A DNA stretch of 34,631 nucleotides from Porticoccus sp. Its GTDB lineage: Bacteria; Pseudomonadota; Gammaproteobacteria; Pseudomonadales; Porticoccaceae. A program made the position numbers and the translations under genes. Location of the stretch: the NCBI GenBank assembly GCA_018066715.1, contig JAGPWA010000131.1, positions 1 through 34,631 of the forward strand, read 5' to 3'. Below, one piece after another: positions 10,996-20,992 of this stretch (its first letter is position 1; every line of letters starts with the position of its first letter). The notes below the pieces were generated by a model. It saw only the letters and a list, made by a program, of their open reading frames with translations. It did not search any database and had not been told where the DNA came from.

Positions 10996-11720
10996 TGGCC
11001 GTACTCAAGGCCTCTAATCTTGTTAAGAGCTATAAAAAAAGACCGGTTATTCGAGATGTATCTCTGACGGTAGAAAGTGGCGCTATCGTAGGGCTTCTTG
11101 GCCCCAATGGTGCGGGGAAAACAACCTGCTTCTATATGATTGTTGGCCTGGTTTCTCAAGATGGCGGCACTGTTCACATCGACGGTGAAGACATTACCCA
11201 CCTGCCAATGCATGGCCGCGCACGCAAAGGTATCGGTTACCTCCCCCAAGAAGCCTCTGTATTCCGCAAGATGACCGTACAGAACAATATTATGGCTATT
11301 CTTGAAACCCGCCAGGATTTGGATCTCGGTCAACGCAAGGAGCATATGGAACGACTGCTTCAGGAGTTCCACCTTACCCAGATTCGAGACACCCTAGGCA
11401 TCAGCCTTTCCGGCGGAGAGCGTCGCAGAGTAGAAATTGCTCGGGCCCTGGCCATGGAACCCGCCTTCATACTTCTCGATGAGCCATTTGCCGGGGTAGA
11501 CCCCATTTCGGTGAACGATATCAAACAGATCATCCGCCATCTGCGCGACAAAGGCATCGGTGTACTTATTACAGACCATAACGTTCGAGAAACACTGGAT
11601 ATCTGCGAGCACGCTTATATCGTGGGTGAAGGAAAAGTAATCGCCGAAGGCCATGCCAGCGAGATTATTGCTAACCAACAGGTCCGCGATATCTATCTAG
11701 GTGAAGACTTTACCCTGTAA
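10995..11720 (+). CDS. lptB: LPS export ABC transporter ATP-binding protein LptB
   Basis: Walker A '[20 protein letters not shown]', signature '[17 protein letters not shown]', Walker B '[13 protein letters not shown]'. Confidence 0.97.
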   Translation: MAVLKASNLVKSYKKRPVIRDVSLTVESGAIVGLLGPNGAGKTTCFYMIVGLVSQDGGTVHIDGEDITHLPMHGRARKGIGYLPQEASVFRKMTVQNNIMAILETRQDLDLGQRKEHMERLLQEFHLTQIRDTLGISLSGGERRRVEIARALAMEPAFILLDEPFAGVDPISVNDIKQIIRHLRDKGIGVLITDHNVRETLDICEHAYIVGEGKVIAEGHASEIIANQQVRDIYLGEDFTL

Positions 11721-11758
11721 GTTTTCACTGCAAAAACACCTTACGGCACAAAATTTGC

Positions 11759-11788
11759 TTGTCACATAACCCGCACACAGACTACACT
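11759..11788 (+). promoter_or_regulatory. Candidate sigma-70-type promoter for rpoN (TTGTCA-N18-TACACT)
   Basis: -35-like TTGTCA at 11759-11764 and -10-like TACACT at 11783-11788 in the lptB-rpoN gap; the match is only moderate. Confidence 0.3.
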
Positions 11789-11832
11789 TTCATTGTGAGT
11801 ATTAACTTCTATCAAAGCAGCCCCACCCGTAG

Positions 11833-13329
11833 ATGAAAGCCAGCCTGCAACTGAAAATTGGTCACCAACTGACCATGACTCCACAGCTGCAACAGGCCAT
11901 TCGCCTCCTACAGCTATCATCACTAGAGCTCCATCAGGAAATCCAGCAAAACCTCTACGACAACCCCCTGCTGGAACTGTCTGAAGAATCAGAAAACCCA
12001 CCTGAACGCGTTGAAGGCACACAAGGCTCTCAGAGTGCCGAACCAAAGGCTCAGGGCGAACCTGTGGAGCATGAGCCCATAGATAACGCCACTCGGGATC
12101 TCAACGGAGAGGACTGGGAAAATAAAATCCCACAGGATCTCCCCGTCGATGCCAACTGGGATGACATCTATCAACCCAGCTCTGGTGCAAAAACACTAGG
12201 CCCCGAAACCCGGGACTTCGACAGTGTTCACAGTGTTACGGCATCACTTCAAGACCACCTTCTTTGGCAGCTCAACCTAACGCCCCTTTCAGCAACAGAC
12301 AACTTGATCGGCGAAAATATTATTGACGGTATCGACACCAGCGGCATGCTGACCGTTCCCGTAGAAGAAATATGGGCATCCCTTGACGATGAAATTGAAC
12401 TGGATGAAGTGGTTGCTGTACTTCATCGCATCCAGCAGTTTGACCCCCCTGGCGTGGGTGCAACCAACTTATCTGAGTGCTTACTAATTCAGCTCAATCA
12501 ATTTTCTTCCGACACAACACTCTGGAACGAAGCGAAGCAGTTAGTATCGAACCACCTAGAACTTATAGGCCAGCGTGATTACCGACGGCTAGAAAAGGTC
12601 ACCGGATACACACAAGAGGTACTGGAACGTGCCATCCAGCTGATTCAAACACTATCCCCCCACCCGGGAGAAGCAATCAATTCAGATGATACAGAGTATG
12701 TTGTTCCAGATGCGCGCGTCACAAAAGTGGACGACCACTGGCAGGTATTCCTAAACCAGGACATCACGCCTCGCCTGAACATCAATCAACAATATGCAAA
12801 AATGATCCGCCGAGCTGATTCCAGCCAAGACAACACTTTTCTAAAAAGCCACTTACAAGAGGCCAAATGGTTCCTGCGTAGTATCGAGAGCCGGAATGAC
12901 ACTCTGCTGAGAGTATCGTCCTGTATTGTTGACCTCCAGCAAGGCTTTTTAGCCCAGGGCCCAGAAGCTATGCGCCCTATGGTATTAGCCGATATTGCCG
13001 AACGGCTAGAGCTACATGAGTCAACCATTTCCAGAGTCACCACCCAGAAGTACCTAGACACCCCCCAAGGGGTGTTTGAATTGAAATACTTTTTTTCCAG
13101 TCATGTGTCTACAGCCAGCGGTGGGGAGTGTTCATCTACCGCTATTCGCGCTATCCTAAAAAAGATGATTAGTGCAGAAAATTCCGCCAAACCACTCAGC
13201 GATAGCAAGCTCACCACATTGTTTCAGGACATGGGCATCCAGGTCGCCAGACGCACAGTGGCCAAATATAGAGAGGGGATGGGCATCCCTTCTTCCAGTG
13301 AACGGAAACGTTATAAACCTCATGCTTAA
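11833..13329 (+). CDS. rpoN: RNA polymerase sigma-54 factor
   Basis: 'LQLKIGHQLTMTPQLQQAIRLLQLSSLELHQEIQQNLYDNPLLE', RpoN box 'ARRTVAKYREGMGIPSSSERK'. Confidence 0.98.
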   Translation: MKASLQLKIGHQLTMTPQLQQAIRLLQLSSLELHQEIQQNLYDNPLLELSEESENPPERVEGTQGSQSAEPKAQGEPVEHEPIDNATRDLNGEDWENKIPQDLPVDANWDDIYQPSSGAKTLGPETRDFDSVHSVTASLQDHLLWQLNLTPLSATDNLIGENIIDGIDTSGMLTVPVEEIWASLDDEIELDEVVAVLHRIQQFDPPGVGATNLSECLLIQLNQFSSDTTLWNEAKQLVSNHLELIGQRDYRRLEKVTGYTQEVLERAIQLIQTLSPHPGEAINSDDTEYVVPDARVTKVDDHWQVFLNQDITPRLNINQQYAKMIRRADSSQDNTFLKSHLQEAKWFLRSIESRNDTLLRVSSCIVDLQQGFLAQGPEAMRPMVLADIAERLELHESTISRVTTQKYLDTPQGVFELKYFFSSHVSTASGGECSSTAIRAILKKMISAENSAKPLSDSKLTTLFQDMGIQVARRTVAKYREGMGIPSSSERKRYKPHA

Positions 13330-13365
13330 CCCTATATTTAAACCTCTCAAAACAAGGAGAACCGC

Positions 13366-13653
13366 ATGCAATTAAACATCAGCGGGCACCACCTCGACAT
13401 TACTGACCCCATTAAAGATTACGTGATCAACAAACTATCCAAGTTGGAGCGACACCATGATCGCATCACCAGCACCAACGTTATTCTTTCGGTAGAAAAG
13501 TTGGTTCAGAAAGCGGAAGCTACGGTACATGTGAGCGGCGGAGAATTTTTTGCCGACTCTGAACATGATGACCTCTATGCTGCCATCGACATCCTGACGG
13601 ACAAACTTGATCGTCAGCTGATTAAACACAAGGAAAAAAACCGCGTTAGATAA
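13366..13653 (+). CDS. hpf: Short ribosome hibernation promoting factor (HPF/YhbH)
   Basis: 95 aa; 'MQLNISGHHLDITDPIKDYVINKLSKLERH', 'DDLYAAIDILTDKLDRQLIKHKEK'; directly after rpoN. Confidence 0.94.
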   Translation: MQLNISGHHLDITDPIKDYVINKLSKLERHHDRITSTNVILSVEKLVQKAEATVHVSGGEFFADSEHDDLYAAIDILTDKLDRQLIKHKEKNRVR

Positions 13654-13659
13654 CTGCCT

Positions 13660-14124
13660 ATGAAACTGATCGACATACTGCCCCCCGAGAACACCGCATC
13701 CGATGCTCCCGGGGGAAGCAAAAAAAGAGTCCTTGAACACCTATCACACTTCCTAGCAGATCGTATGACGGGAGTCGATGCAGATGAAATTTATCTGGGA
13801 CTCCTTGCCCGCGAACGGCTTGGCAGCACCGGTATTGGGGAGGGTGTCGCCATCCCCCACTGCCGTATGGCCAGTTGCGACAAGATTACTGGCGCCCTAC
13901 TTAAACTCAACGATCCAGTGGACTTCGACTCAATCGATGGCGTTTCAGTAGATCTGGTTTTCGCCCTAATCGTGCCCGAAGAACAAAATGACGAGCATCT
14001 TCAGGTACTCTCCTCCATTGCAGAATTACTACAAGAGGAAGAGGTTCGAGCCCAGCTTCGCCAAGCCACCTCCAACGAAATACTCTACCGTGCCGCCACA
14101 ACTGACCGGCCAGCCCAAGGATAA
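13660..14124 (+). CDS. ptsN: PTS-Ntr enzyme IIA (PtsN)
   Basis: Active-site region 'GIGEGVAIPHCRM'; position rpoN-hpf-ptsN-rapZ-ptsO. Confidence 0.95.
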   Translation: MKLIDILPPENTASDAPGGSKKRVLEHLSHFLADRMTGVDADEIYLGLLARERLGSTGIGEGVAIPHCRMASCDKITGALLKLNDPVDFDSIDGVSVDLVFALIVPEEQNDEHLQVLSSIAELLQEEEVRAQLRQATSNEILYRAATTDRPAQG

Positions 14125-14130
14125 CAAACC

Positions 14131-14991
14131 ATGCGATTGGTGGTAGTCAGTGGTCGATCGGGCTCCGGAAAAAGTACGGCACTTAATGTGCTGGAAGATG
14201 TGGGATTCACCTGTATCGACAATCTACCCGCAAGCCTACTACCCGGCTTATTTGAGCAAACCACCCACAAACAGGGAAACAATTGGCTGGAAAATATTGC
14301 CGTGGGTATCGATGCAAGAAACCTCATCGGCGACCTCAATCAACTGCCCAGTATTCTTGATGAACTCAAAGCAACGGGTATCGATTATGAAGTCATCTTT
14401 CTCGATGCCAGAACGTCAGTATTAATTCAGCGGTTCAGTGAAACCCGCCGCAAACACCCGCTAAGTTCAGAACAGATTGATCTCAAAGAAGCTATTGCTC
14501 TAGAAACCACACTTCTAGAGCCCATAGCCTCTATCGCCAATCGCAGGATCGATACCAGCAACATGACCCTGCATCAATTGCGCGATATCACCAAAAAACA
14601 AATTGCCCACTCAAACAATGGCGATATGGCCATTCTTTTTGAGTCATTTGCCTTCAAGCGTGGTGTTCCATCTGATGCTGACTTTGTATTCGATGTCCGC
14701 TGCCTGCCAAATCCCTACTGGAAACACTCACTCAGGCCCTTTTGCGGCAACGACGAGCCCGTCATAGAGTTCCTTGAATCACAGCCAGAAGTAGCCGCCA
14801 TGCTGGCTGACATCAATGGTTTTATGACTCGCTGGCTACCCCGTTTTCGCGCTAACAATCGTAGCTACTTAACCATTGCCATAGGTTGTACTGGCGGCCA
14901 ACACCGCTCTGTATATATCAGCAACACACTGGGTGAATACTTTGGCAGCCAATACCCAAATACACAGGTTCGACACAGGGAGCTCACTTGA
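14131..14991 (+). CDS. rapZ: RNase adapter protein RapZ (YvcJ family P-loop protein)
   Basis: 'VVSGRSGSGKSTALNVLEDVGFTCIDNLP', 'DVRCLPNPYW', 'IAIGCTGGQHRSVYI'. Confidence 0.96.
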   Translation: MRLVVVSGRSGSGKSTALNVLEDVGFTCIDNLPASLLPGLFEQTTHKQGNNWLENIAVGIDARNLIGDLNQLPSILDELKATGIDYEVIFLDARTSVLIQRFSETRRKHPLSSEQIDLKEAIALETTLLEPIASIANRRIDTSNMTLHQLRDITKKQIAHSNNGDMAILFESFAFKRGVPSDADFVFDVRCLPNPYWKHSLRPFCGNDEPVIEFLESQPEVAAMLADINGFMTRWLPRFRANNRSYLTIAIGCTGGQHRSVYISNTLGEYFGSQYPNTQVRHRELT

Positions 14992-15040
14992 TGTTACTTA
15001 ATCCCTTGGCACTTGACAGAAACACCAACCGCAGGCTTTT

Positions 15041-15322
15041 ATGTCGTCCATGATTTGCGTAGAACTTACTATCATCAACAAGCTGGGGCTGCATGCACGC
15101 GCCGCGGCCAAACTGGCATCGACGACTGGAAAGTATGGTTGCACCATCAAAACCGGTCGAAAGCCCGACAAGCTGGTGGATGCCAAAAGCGTGATGTCCT
15201 TAATGCTTCTAGCTGCGAGCCAAGGAACAACCCTACACTTTCACTTTGAAGGTGATGACGCAAAGAAGGCGCACCAAGACGTTGAGCAACTCATAGCAAA
15301 CCGCTTTGATGAAGAGCGGTAG
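15041..15322 (+). CDS. ptsO: Nitrogen-related phosphocarrier protein NPr
   Basis: HPr fold with 'LTIINKLGLHARAAAKLAS' (active-site His) and 'KSVMSLMLLAASQGTTL'. Confidence 0.92.
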   Translation: MSSMICVELTIINKLGLHARAAAKLASTTGKYGCTIKTGRKPDKLVDAKSVMSLMLLAASQGTTLHFHFEGDDAKKAHQDVEQLIANRFDEER

Positions 15323-15372
15323 CCCCAAAACGAACACCCCACAAACCCAACAAACAACCCTGTCCATCCCGC
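15300..15372 (+). terminator. Candidate Rho-dependent termination region after ptsO
   Basis: 6-bp hairpin ACCGCT/AGCGGT across the ptsO stop, then a C/A-rich tract with no G at 15333-15360. Confidence 0.3.
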
Positions 15373-15449
15373 TGATAATGCTATAAATTTTTACCTCCCG
15401 CCTATAAACTATCATTCACCTACAACGGTACTCAGGAATTACCTCACCC

Positions 15450-16808
15450 ATGCAGGCGCCCAACGAAAAAGTCAGCCAGCTATCACAGCTAGCCAGCGTT
15501 AATGAGCTGATGGATTCCAGTAATGTGCGCTTATTGCGCCATATGCTGAACGACCTGACGCCTGCAGATATTGCCGATCAAATTGAATCCGCACCGCCGA
15601 AGGCACGCCGCGTGCTATGGGATCTGGTCGACACGGAGTTTGAAGGCGAGGTGATCGGTGAGCTCAGCGAAGAGCTCCGAGGTGAAATTCTCAAGGAGAT
15701 GAAAAGCCATGAGGTCGCCACACTAACCGAAGGTCTCGACCCTGACGATGTGGCTGATATCCTTCAGCAGCTCCCAGAAAAAGTAATCCCTGAAGTCCTG
15801 CAAGCCATGACTACTCAGGACCGCCAACGTGTTGAAACCGTTCTCACTTATGACGAGGACACAGCTGGCGGGCTGATGAATACGGACACCATCACCGTCC
15901 GGCCAGACATGACCCTTGATGTGGTTTTACGTTACCTTCGTCGCCACGAAGAAATCCCACAGACCACTGACAGCCTCTTCGTGGTTAACCGGGAAGATAC
16001 TTTTCTGGGAATTTTGCCTTTAAGTAAACTGCTCACATCAAGTCCCAATATTACCGTACGCGAAATCACCATGACAAAGGTCGAGGCTATTCCCGCCGAC
16101 ATGCCCGACTCAGAAGTAGCTCGCTTGTTTGAAAAACACAACTGGGTTTCTGCGCCGGTAATCAATGAGGGCAACAAATTACTGGGGCGAATCACTATTG
16201 ATGACGTGGTGGATGTCATTATGGATGATGCCGACCACTCACTGCTCGGCCTCGCTGGATTGAGTGACGAAGAAGAAACCTTCGCGTCTATTCGTCGTAC
16301 TGCACCCCGCCGTGCTATTTGGCTCGGCGTGAACCTGATGACAGCCATCCTTGCCTCTGCCGTCATTAATATCTTTGAGGCCACCATCGACAAAGTGGTG
16401 GCTCTGGCTATTTTAATGCCCATTGTTGCCAGCATGGGCGGTGTAGCCGGAAGCCAAACACTGACGGTGGTGATTCGCGGTATGGCTTTGGGCCAAGTCA
16501 GTCGAAACAATTTACGATGGCTGCTCAGCAAGGAATTTGCTGTAGGCGCGCTCAATGGCATGTTGTGGGCACTGGTCATGGGAGCCGTAGCAGCCCTCTG
16601 GTTCAAAGACCCAATGATTGCTGTCATTATTGCGGCGGCCATGATGATCAACCTCATTGCGGCCGCACTGGCCGGTGCAGCACTACCGGTCATCCTCAAA
16701 GCTTGCAAGATTGACCCCGCATTGGCTGGCAGTGTCGCGCTGACCACTATTACCGATGTAGTAGGCTTCCTTTCATTCCTGGGACTGGCAACTATAGTTT
16801 ATGGTTAA
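15450..16808 (+). CDS. mgtE: MgtE-type magnesium transporter
   Basis: MgtE N domain, two CBS domains, C-terminal TM bundle with 'PIVASMGGVAGSQTLTVVIRGMALGQV'. Confidence 0.95.
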   Translation: MQAPNEKVSQLSQLASVNELMDSSNVRLLRHMLNDLTPADIADQIESAPPKARRVLWDLVDTEFEGEVIGELSEELRGEILKEMKSHEVATLTEGLDPDDVADILQQLPEKVIPEVLQAMTTQDRQRVETVLTYDEDTAGGLMNTDTITVRPDMTLDVVLRYLRRHEEIPQTTDSLFVVNREDTFLGILPLSKLLTSSPNITVREITMTKVEAIPADMPDSEVARLFEKHNWVSAPVINEGNKLLGRITIDDVVDVIMDDADHSLLGLAGLSDEEETFASIRRTAPRRAIWLGVNLMTAILASAVINIFEATIDKVVALAILMPIVASMGGVAGSQTLTVVIRGMALGQVSRNNLRWLLSKEFAVGALNGMLWALVMGAVAALWFKDPMIAVIIAAAMMINLIAAALAGAALPVILKACKIDPALAGSVALTTITDVVGFLSFLGLATIVYG

Positions 16809-16814
16809 AATATT

Positions 16815-17345
16815 ATGAGCGATGAACAACTTTCCGATGAGCATCAAAAAAAGCAAGCTCCAGAAGAAGAACCAAAGAGTAAATCCGCCCTCAAACGTGA
16901 AATGACCGCCCTGCAAAAAATTGGGGAAGAGTTGGTTGATTTATCCTCCTCTCAACTGGCTAAAATCTCCATGCCAGAACTACTGAAAGATGCCATCATG
17001 TTGGCCCGCCGGCTAAAAAACCGTGAAGGGAAGCGCAGGCAATTACAGTATATCGGCAAGATTATGCGGAACATTGATAGTGATGCAATTAGGCAACGTC
17101 TAGATAGTTTCAACCACCAAAGCCAGGCTTATCGCCAGAAATTCCATCAACTGGAACAATGGCGAGACCGACTGATGGCCGATGGAGATAAAGCCCTTGA
17201 TGAACTACTCAAAGAGTCGCCTGAAGTGGACAGGCAACACTTGCGACAGTTAATACGCCAGGCACAAAAAGAAATATCCCAAGGCAAGCCGCCTGCAGCT
17301 AGCCGAAAAATCTTCAAATATTTACAAGAAAATATAGCGTTGTAA
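16815..17345 (+). CDS. darP: YjgA/DarP family ribosome biogenesis-associated protein (DUF615)
   Basis: 'KSKSALKREMTALQKIGEELVDLSSSQLAKISMPELLKDAIMLARRLKNREGKRRQLQYIGKIMRN'. Confidence 0.92.
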   Translation: MSDEQLSDEHQKKQAPEEEPKSKSALKREMTALQKIGEELVDLSSSQLAKISMPELLKDAIMLARRLKNREGKRRQLQYIGKIMRNIDSDAIRQRLDSFNHQSQAYRQKFHQLEQWRDRLMADGDKALDELLKESPEVDRQHLRQLIRQAQKEISQGKPPAASRKIFKYLQENIAL

Positions 17346-17394
17346 TATTAAGTAGCAATATCGTGTAGCCTAGCCTCGGCTAAGCCAACACCGA

Positions 17395-18357
17395 TCAAGA
17401 GGCATCTTCCAGCGTCGTCACCATATCATCTGTCGCCTGAACTAGTGCCGCCAAGGTGCTAGGCTCGCTGGAAGCATGACCCGCATCACGAATAACTTCC
17501 AAGATAGACTCCGGCCATGCACGGTGCAAATCGAATGCCTGCCCTATGGGGCACACCATATCGTAGCGTCCATGAATAATGATGCCAGGAATCTCCTTTA
17601 AACGATTGGCCCGGGCAATAATTTCATTGTCTTCCAAAAAAGCATGGTTCACAAAATAGTGGGCCTCTATACGAGCCATCGCCAATGCCGTGTGCGGGCT
17701 TCCCAGATGAGCAACCAAACTTGGGTTGGGCTGCAAACTGGCACATCGCCCTTCCCATATGGACCAGGCTTTTGCCGCCGCCATTCGCGTCAACTCGTTA
17801 TCACCCACTAAGCGCTGGTAATACGCGGCCAACATATCACCCCGCTCTGAAGAAGGAATTGGGGCTAAATAGTCCCGCCAGTAATCAGGGAATACATGAC
17901 AAGCGCCGTCTTGATAAAACCATCGAATATCCTGCTTTCGGCAGAGAAAAATGCCCCGCAAAATCATACCCCGCACGTGCTCCGGGTATGACTGCGCATA
18001 AACCAGACTCAGTGTTGAGCCCCAGGAACCTCCGAACAACACCCATCGCTCAACCTTCATCAGCTCGCGAATTTTTTCCATATCGGATACCAGCTCGCTG
18101 GTATCATTCCCCGCTAATTCTGCGTGTGGCTTGGACCGACCACTACCTCGCTGATCAAACAAGATTATTCGGTATTTTTCCGGGTCAAAAAAACGGCGGT
18201 CATTTTCTGTGCATCCACCACCTGGACCACCATGCACAAACAACACGGGGATACCCTCGGGGTTACCCACCTCTTCAACGTAAATAGTATGGAGATCATC
18301 TACCGCTAGGCAGTGAGTGGCGTAAGGCTTGATTCGCGGAAAAAATGTTCTCATCAA
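17395..18357 (-). CDS. pip: Proline iminopeptidase (alpha/beta hydrolase, S33)
   Basis: 'VLFVHGGPGGGCTENDRRFFDPEKYRIILFDQRGSGRS', nucleophile elbow 'FGGSWGSTLSLVYAQSYPEHV', C-terminal 'GRYDMVCP' and 'AGHASSEP'. Confidence 0.94.
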   Translation of the reverse strand: MMRTFFPRIKPYATHCLAVDDLHTIYVEEVGNPEGIPVLFVHGGPGGGCTENDRRFFDPEKYRIILFDQRGSGRSKPHAELAGNDTSELVSDMEKIRELMKVERWVLFGGSWGSTLSLVYAQSYPEHVRGMILRGIFLCRKQDIRWFYQDGACHVFPDYWRDYLAPIPSSERGDMLAAYYQRLVGDNELTRMAAAKAWSIWEGRCASLQPNPSLVAHLGSPHTALAMARIEAHYFVNHAFLEDNEIIARANRLKEIPGIIIHGRYDMVCPIGQAFDLHRAWPESILEVIRDAGHASSEPSTLAALVQATDDMVTTLEDAS

Positions 18358-18429
18358 TTAGCCCTTCCAAGGGTGGCCCTCGCCGGAATAAAATATCCCC
18401 CAACACTCAAGTGCTCTACAGTTAACCCT

Positions 18430-19017
18430 ATGCCAGCTATCAAGAAAACGCAATTACCACGCTGTGAATGGTGTCTCAACGACTCACTTTACCTACGCTA
18501 TCATGACACTGAGTGGGGCTTACCCTGCACTGATGACCAAAAACTATTTGAATTTTTAATCCTGGAAAGCGCGCAAGCTGGTCTGGCCTGGATCACCATC
18601 CTGAGAAAACGTGAAAACTACCGACAGGCCTTCGCTGACTTTCAACCGGAAAGAGTCGCCCGATTTAACACCAGAAGTATTGAACGATTAATGCATGACT
18701 CGGGTATTGTGCGGAATAAAATGAAGATCAACAGTGCGATAAACAACGCGAAAAAGTTTCTAGATGTTCAGCAGCATGCTGGTAGTTTTTCCGATTACCT
18801 GTGGGGATTCACCAGCGGTGCACCCATCCTGAACCAATGGCAGAACCTTCAGCAAGTACCCGCCTCAACACCACTTTCTGAAACTATCAGCAAAGACATG
18901 AAACAAAGGGGGTTTCAATTTTTTGGCAAGACTATCTGCTACGCTTACATGCAAGCTGTCGGCCTTGTTAATGACCACACCATATCGTGTTTTCGACACA
19001 GGGAATGCCAGCGTTAG
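18430..19017 (+). CDS. tag: DNA-3-methyladenine glycosylase I
   Basis: 'RCEWCLNDSLYLRYHDTEWGLPCTDDQKLFEFLILESAQAGLAWITILRKRENYRQAF', 'FGKTICYAYMQAVGLVNDH'. The ATG at 18430 matches the family start; the ORF track extends upstream. Confidence 0.93.
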   Translation: MPAIKKTQLPRCEWCLNDSLYLRYHDTEWGLPCTDDQKLFEFLILESAQAGLAWITILRKRENYRQAFADFQPERVARFNTRSIERLMHDSGIVRNKMKINSAINNAKKFLDVQQHAGSFSDYLWGFTSGAPILNQWQNLQQVPASTPLSETISKDMKQRGFQFFGKTICYAYMQAVGLVNDHTISCFRHRECQR

Positions 19018-19090
19018 ATCTGGCACCCCTTTTTACACGCTAACCCTACAAACAAAAAAGCCTAGAATCGATTTCTAAAAAAGACCTCTT

Positions 19091-20899
19091 TTATTTAGGG
19101 GCTCGCTTACGCTCATTTTCGGTGAGCCGCTTTTTGCGAAGGCGAATGCTCACCGGTGTAACTTCTACCAGTTCGTCGTCTTCAATAAACTCCAGCGCCT
19201 GCTCCAGTGTATGGGTGACTGGCGGGCTTAACGTTAACGCTTCATCCGTACCGGAGGCACGCACGTTGGTCAACTGTTTGCCTTTAGTCGGGTTAACAGG
19301 CAAGTCATTGCTACGTGAATGCAAGCCGACAATTTGACCTTCGTATACATCGTTACCAGGACCCATGAATAAACGGCCACGGTCCTGCAGGTTAAACAGG
19401 CCAAAAGCCAGTGTTTTACCTTTGATCATTGATACCAGCACGCCATTTTGACGCTTGGCAACCTCGCCCTGCTTAGTGAGGCCATAGTGATCAAAAATAC
19501 TGGTCATAATACCTGAACCACTGGTCATGGTCAGAAATTGAGAACGGAAGCCGATTAAACCACGGGAAGGCGCCATAAACTCAAGTCGTACGCGCCCTTT
19601 ACCATCTGGCTCCATATTGGTTAGCTCCGCTTTACGCAAGCCAAACTCTTCCATGACCGAACCCTGATGCTGCTCTTCAACATCAATCACTACCTGCTCA
19701 AAAGGCTCGTGAAGCTTACCATCCACCTCTTTCTGAATAACCTCTGGGCGAGAAACACCCAGCTCAAAACCTTCTCGGCGCATGCTTTCGATCAATACAG
19801 ACAGGTGTAATTCACCACGACCGGAAACAATGAATTTGTCGGGGCCATCGCCTGGTTGTACTCGCAGGGCAACGTTGTGAATCAGCTCTTGTTCGAGGCG
19901 ATCCTTGATATTTCGCGTGGTCACAAACTTGCCTTCCAATCCTGCAAATGGCGAGTTGTTCACCTGAAAGGTCATGCTTACTGTTGGTTCGTCAACGCTC
20001 AAAGGAGGTAGCGCTTCCGGCATATCAGGGTGACAGATGGTGTCGGAAATGCCCAATTTGTCGATACCGGTAATACAAACGATATTACCCGCTTCCGCTT
20101 GTTCAACAGCCACACGCTCGAGGCCATCATAACCCATCACTTGCAGAACTTTTCCTTTACGTGTATTCCCCTCATGGTCAACCACAACTACTTGTTCGTT
20201 GGGCTTTATTTTTCCGCGAGCAATACGGCCAACACCGATAACGCCTACGTAACTACTATAATCCAGTGCACTGATTTGCATTTGCAGCGGACCTTCCCGG
20301 TCAACCTCTGGCGCTTTTACCTTGTCCACAATCAGTTGAAATAACGGGGTCATGTCATCAGCCATTTCATCCGGTTCCATACCGGCAATACCGTTCAGGG
20401 CTGACGTATAAATAACAGGGAAATCCAATTGCTCATCGGTACCACCCAAGCTGTCAAACAAATCAAACACTTGATCCATCACCCAGTGAGGGCGAGCGCC
20501 AGGGCGATCAACCTTGTTCACAACCAGAATTGGGTTCAAACCCTGCTCAAATGCCTTTTGAGTCACAAACCGTGTTTGCGGCATTGGACCATCAACAGCG
20601 TCCACCAGCAGCAGCACACAATCCACCATGGAAAGTACCCGCTCAACCTCACCACCAAAATCAGCGTGCCCCGGGGTATCTACAATGTTGATCCGGTAAT
20701 TATTCCATTCAATGGCTGTATTTTTCGCCAGAATGGTAATACCACGCTCACGCTCCTGGTCGTTGGAGTCCATCACACGTTCCGCACCCAGACTTTTACG
20801 ATCAAGGGTGCCGGACTGTTCAAGCAATTTATCAACCAAGGTCGTTTTACCATGGTCAACGTGGGCGATAATGGCGATATTACGAAGTTTCTCAATCAC
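19091..20899 (-). CDS. typA: Translational GTPase TypA/BipA
   Basis: '[23 protein letters not shown]', '[11 protein letters not shown]', '[19 protein letters not shown]'; C-terminal '[18 protein letters not shown]'. GTG start. Confidence 0.97.
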   Translation of the reverse strand: MIEKLRNIAIIAHVDHGKTTLVDKLLEQSGTLDRKSLGAERVMDSNDQERERGITILAKNTAIEWNNYRINIVDTPGHADFGGEVERVLSMVDCVLLLVDAVDGPMPQTRFVTQKAFEQGLNPILVVNKVDRPGARPHWVMDQVFDLFDSLGGTDEQLDFPVIYTSALNGIAGMEPDEMADDMTPLFQLIVDKVKAPEVDREGPLQMQISALDYSSYVGVIGVGRIARGKIKPNEQVVVVDHEGNTRKGKVLQVMGYDGLERVAVEQAEAGNIVCITGIDKLGISDTICHPDMPEALPPLSVDEPTVSMTFQVNNSPFAGLEGKFVTTRNIKDRLEQELIHNVALRVQPGDGPDKFIVSGRGELHLSVLIESMRREGFELGVSRPEVIQKEVDGKLHEPFEQVVIDVEEQHQGSVMEEFGLRKAELTNMEPDGKGRVRLEFMAPSRGLIGFRSQFLTMTSGSGIMTSIFDHYGLTKQGEVAKRQNGVLVSMIKGKTLAFGLFNLQDRGRLFMGPGNDVYEGQIVGLHSRSNDLPVNPTKGKQLTNVRASGTDEALTLSPPVTHTLEQALEFIEDDELVEVTPVSIRLRKKRLTENERKRAPK

Positions 20900-20924
20900 A
20901 AGATTAGTCCGGAGTTGGTCAAAA

Positions 20925-20948
20925 GGCGGGCATTATACTGAGCCCGCC
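20925..20948 (-). promoter_or_regulatory. Perfect 7-bp G/C hairpin in the thiI-typA gap enclosing a TATAAT (-) hexamer
   Basis: GGCGGGC (20925-20931), 10-nt loop, GCCCGCC (20942-20948). On the minus strand TATAAT occupies 20932-20937, followed by GCCCGCCTTTT. Confidence 0.5.
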
Positions 20949-20992
20949 CTCTAGGAGATAGCGAAATTATTGTAAATACAGGTGGTTAAGCT

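Noticed and set aside
15932-16747. 271-aa minus-strand ORF antisense to mgtE
   Set aside because: Low-complexity S/A/R/T-rich translation typical of the antisense of a coding frame; the sense strand has a clear MgtE protein.
17685-18287. 200-aa plus-strand ORF opposite pip
   Set aside because: Proline-rich shadow translation; pip on the other strand has complete catalytic motifs.
19050-19090. Weak inverted repeat TAGAATCGATTTCTA between tag and typA as a bidirectional terminator
   Set aside because: Imperfect A/T-only stem without a clear hairpin plus T-tract; not called.
20429-20941. 170-aa plus-strand ORF opposite typA
   Set aside because: Antisense to the highly conserved TypA GTPase domain; no recognisable features.
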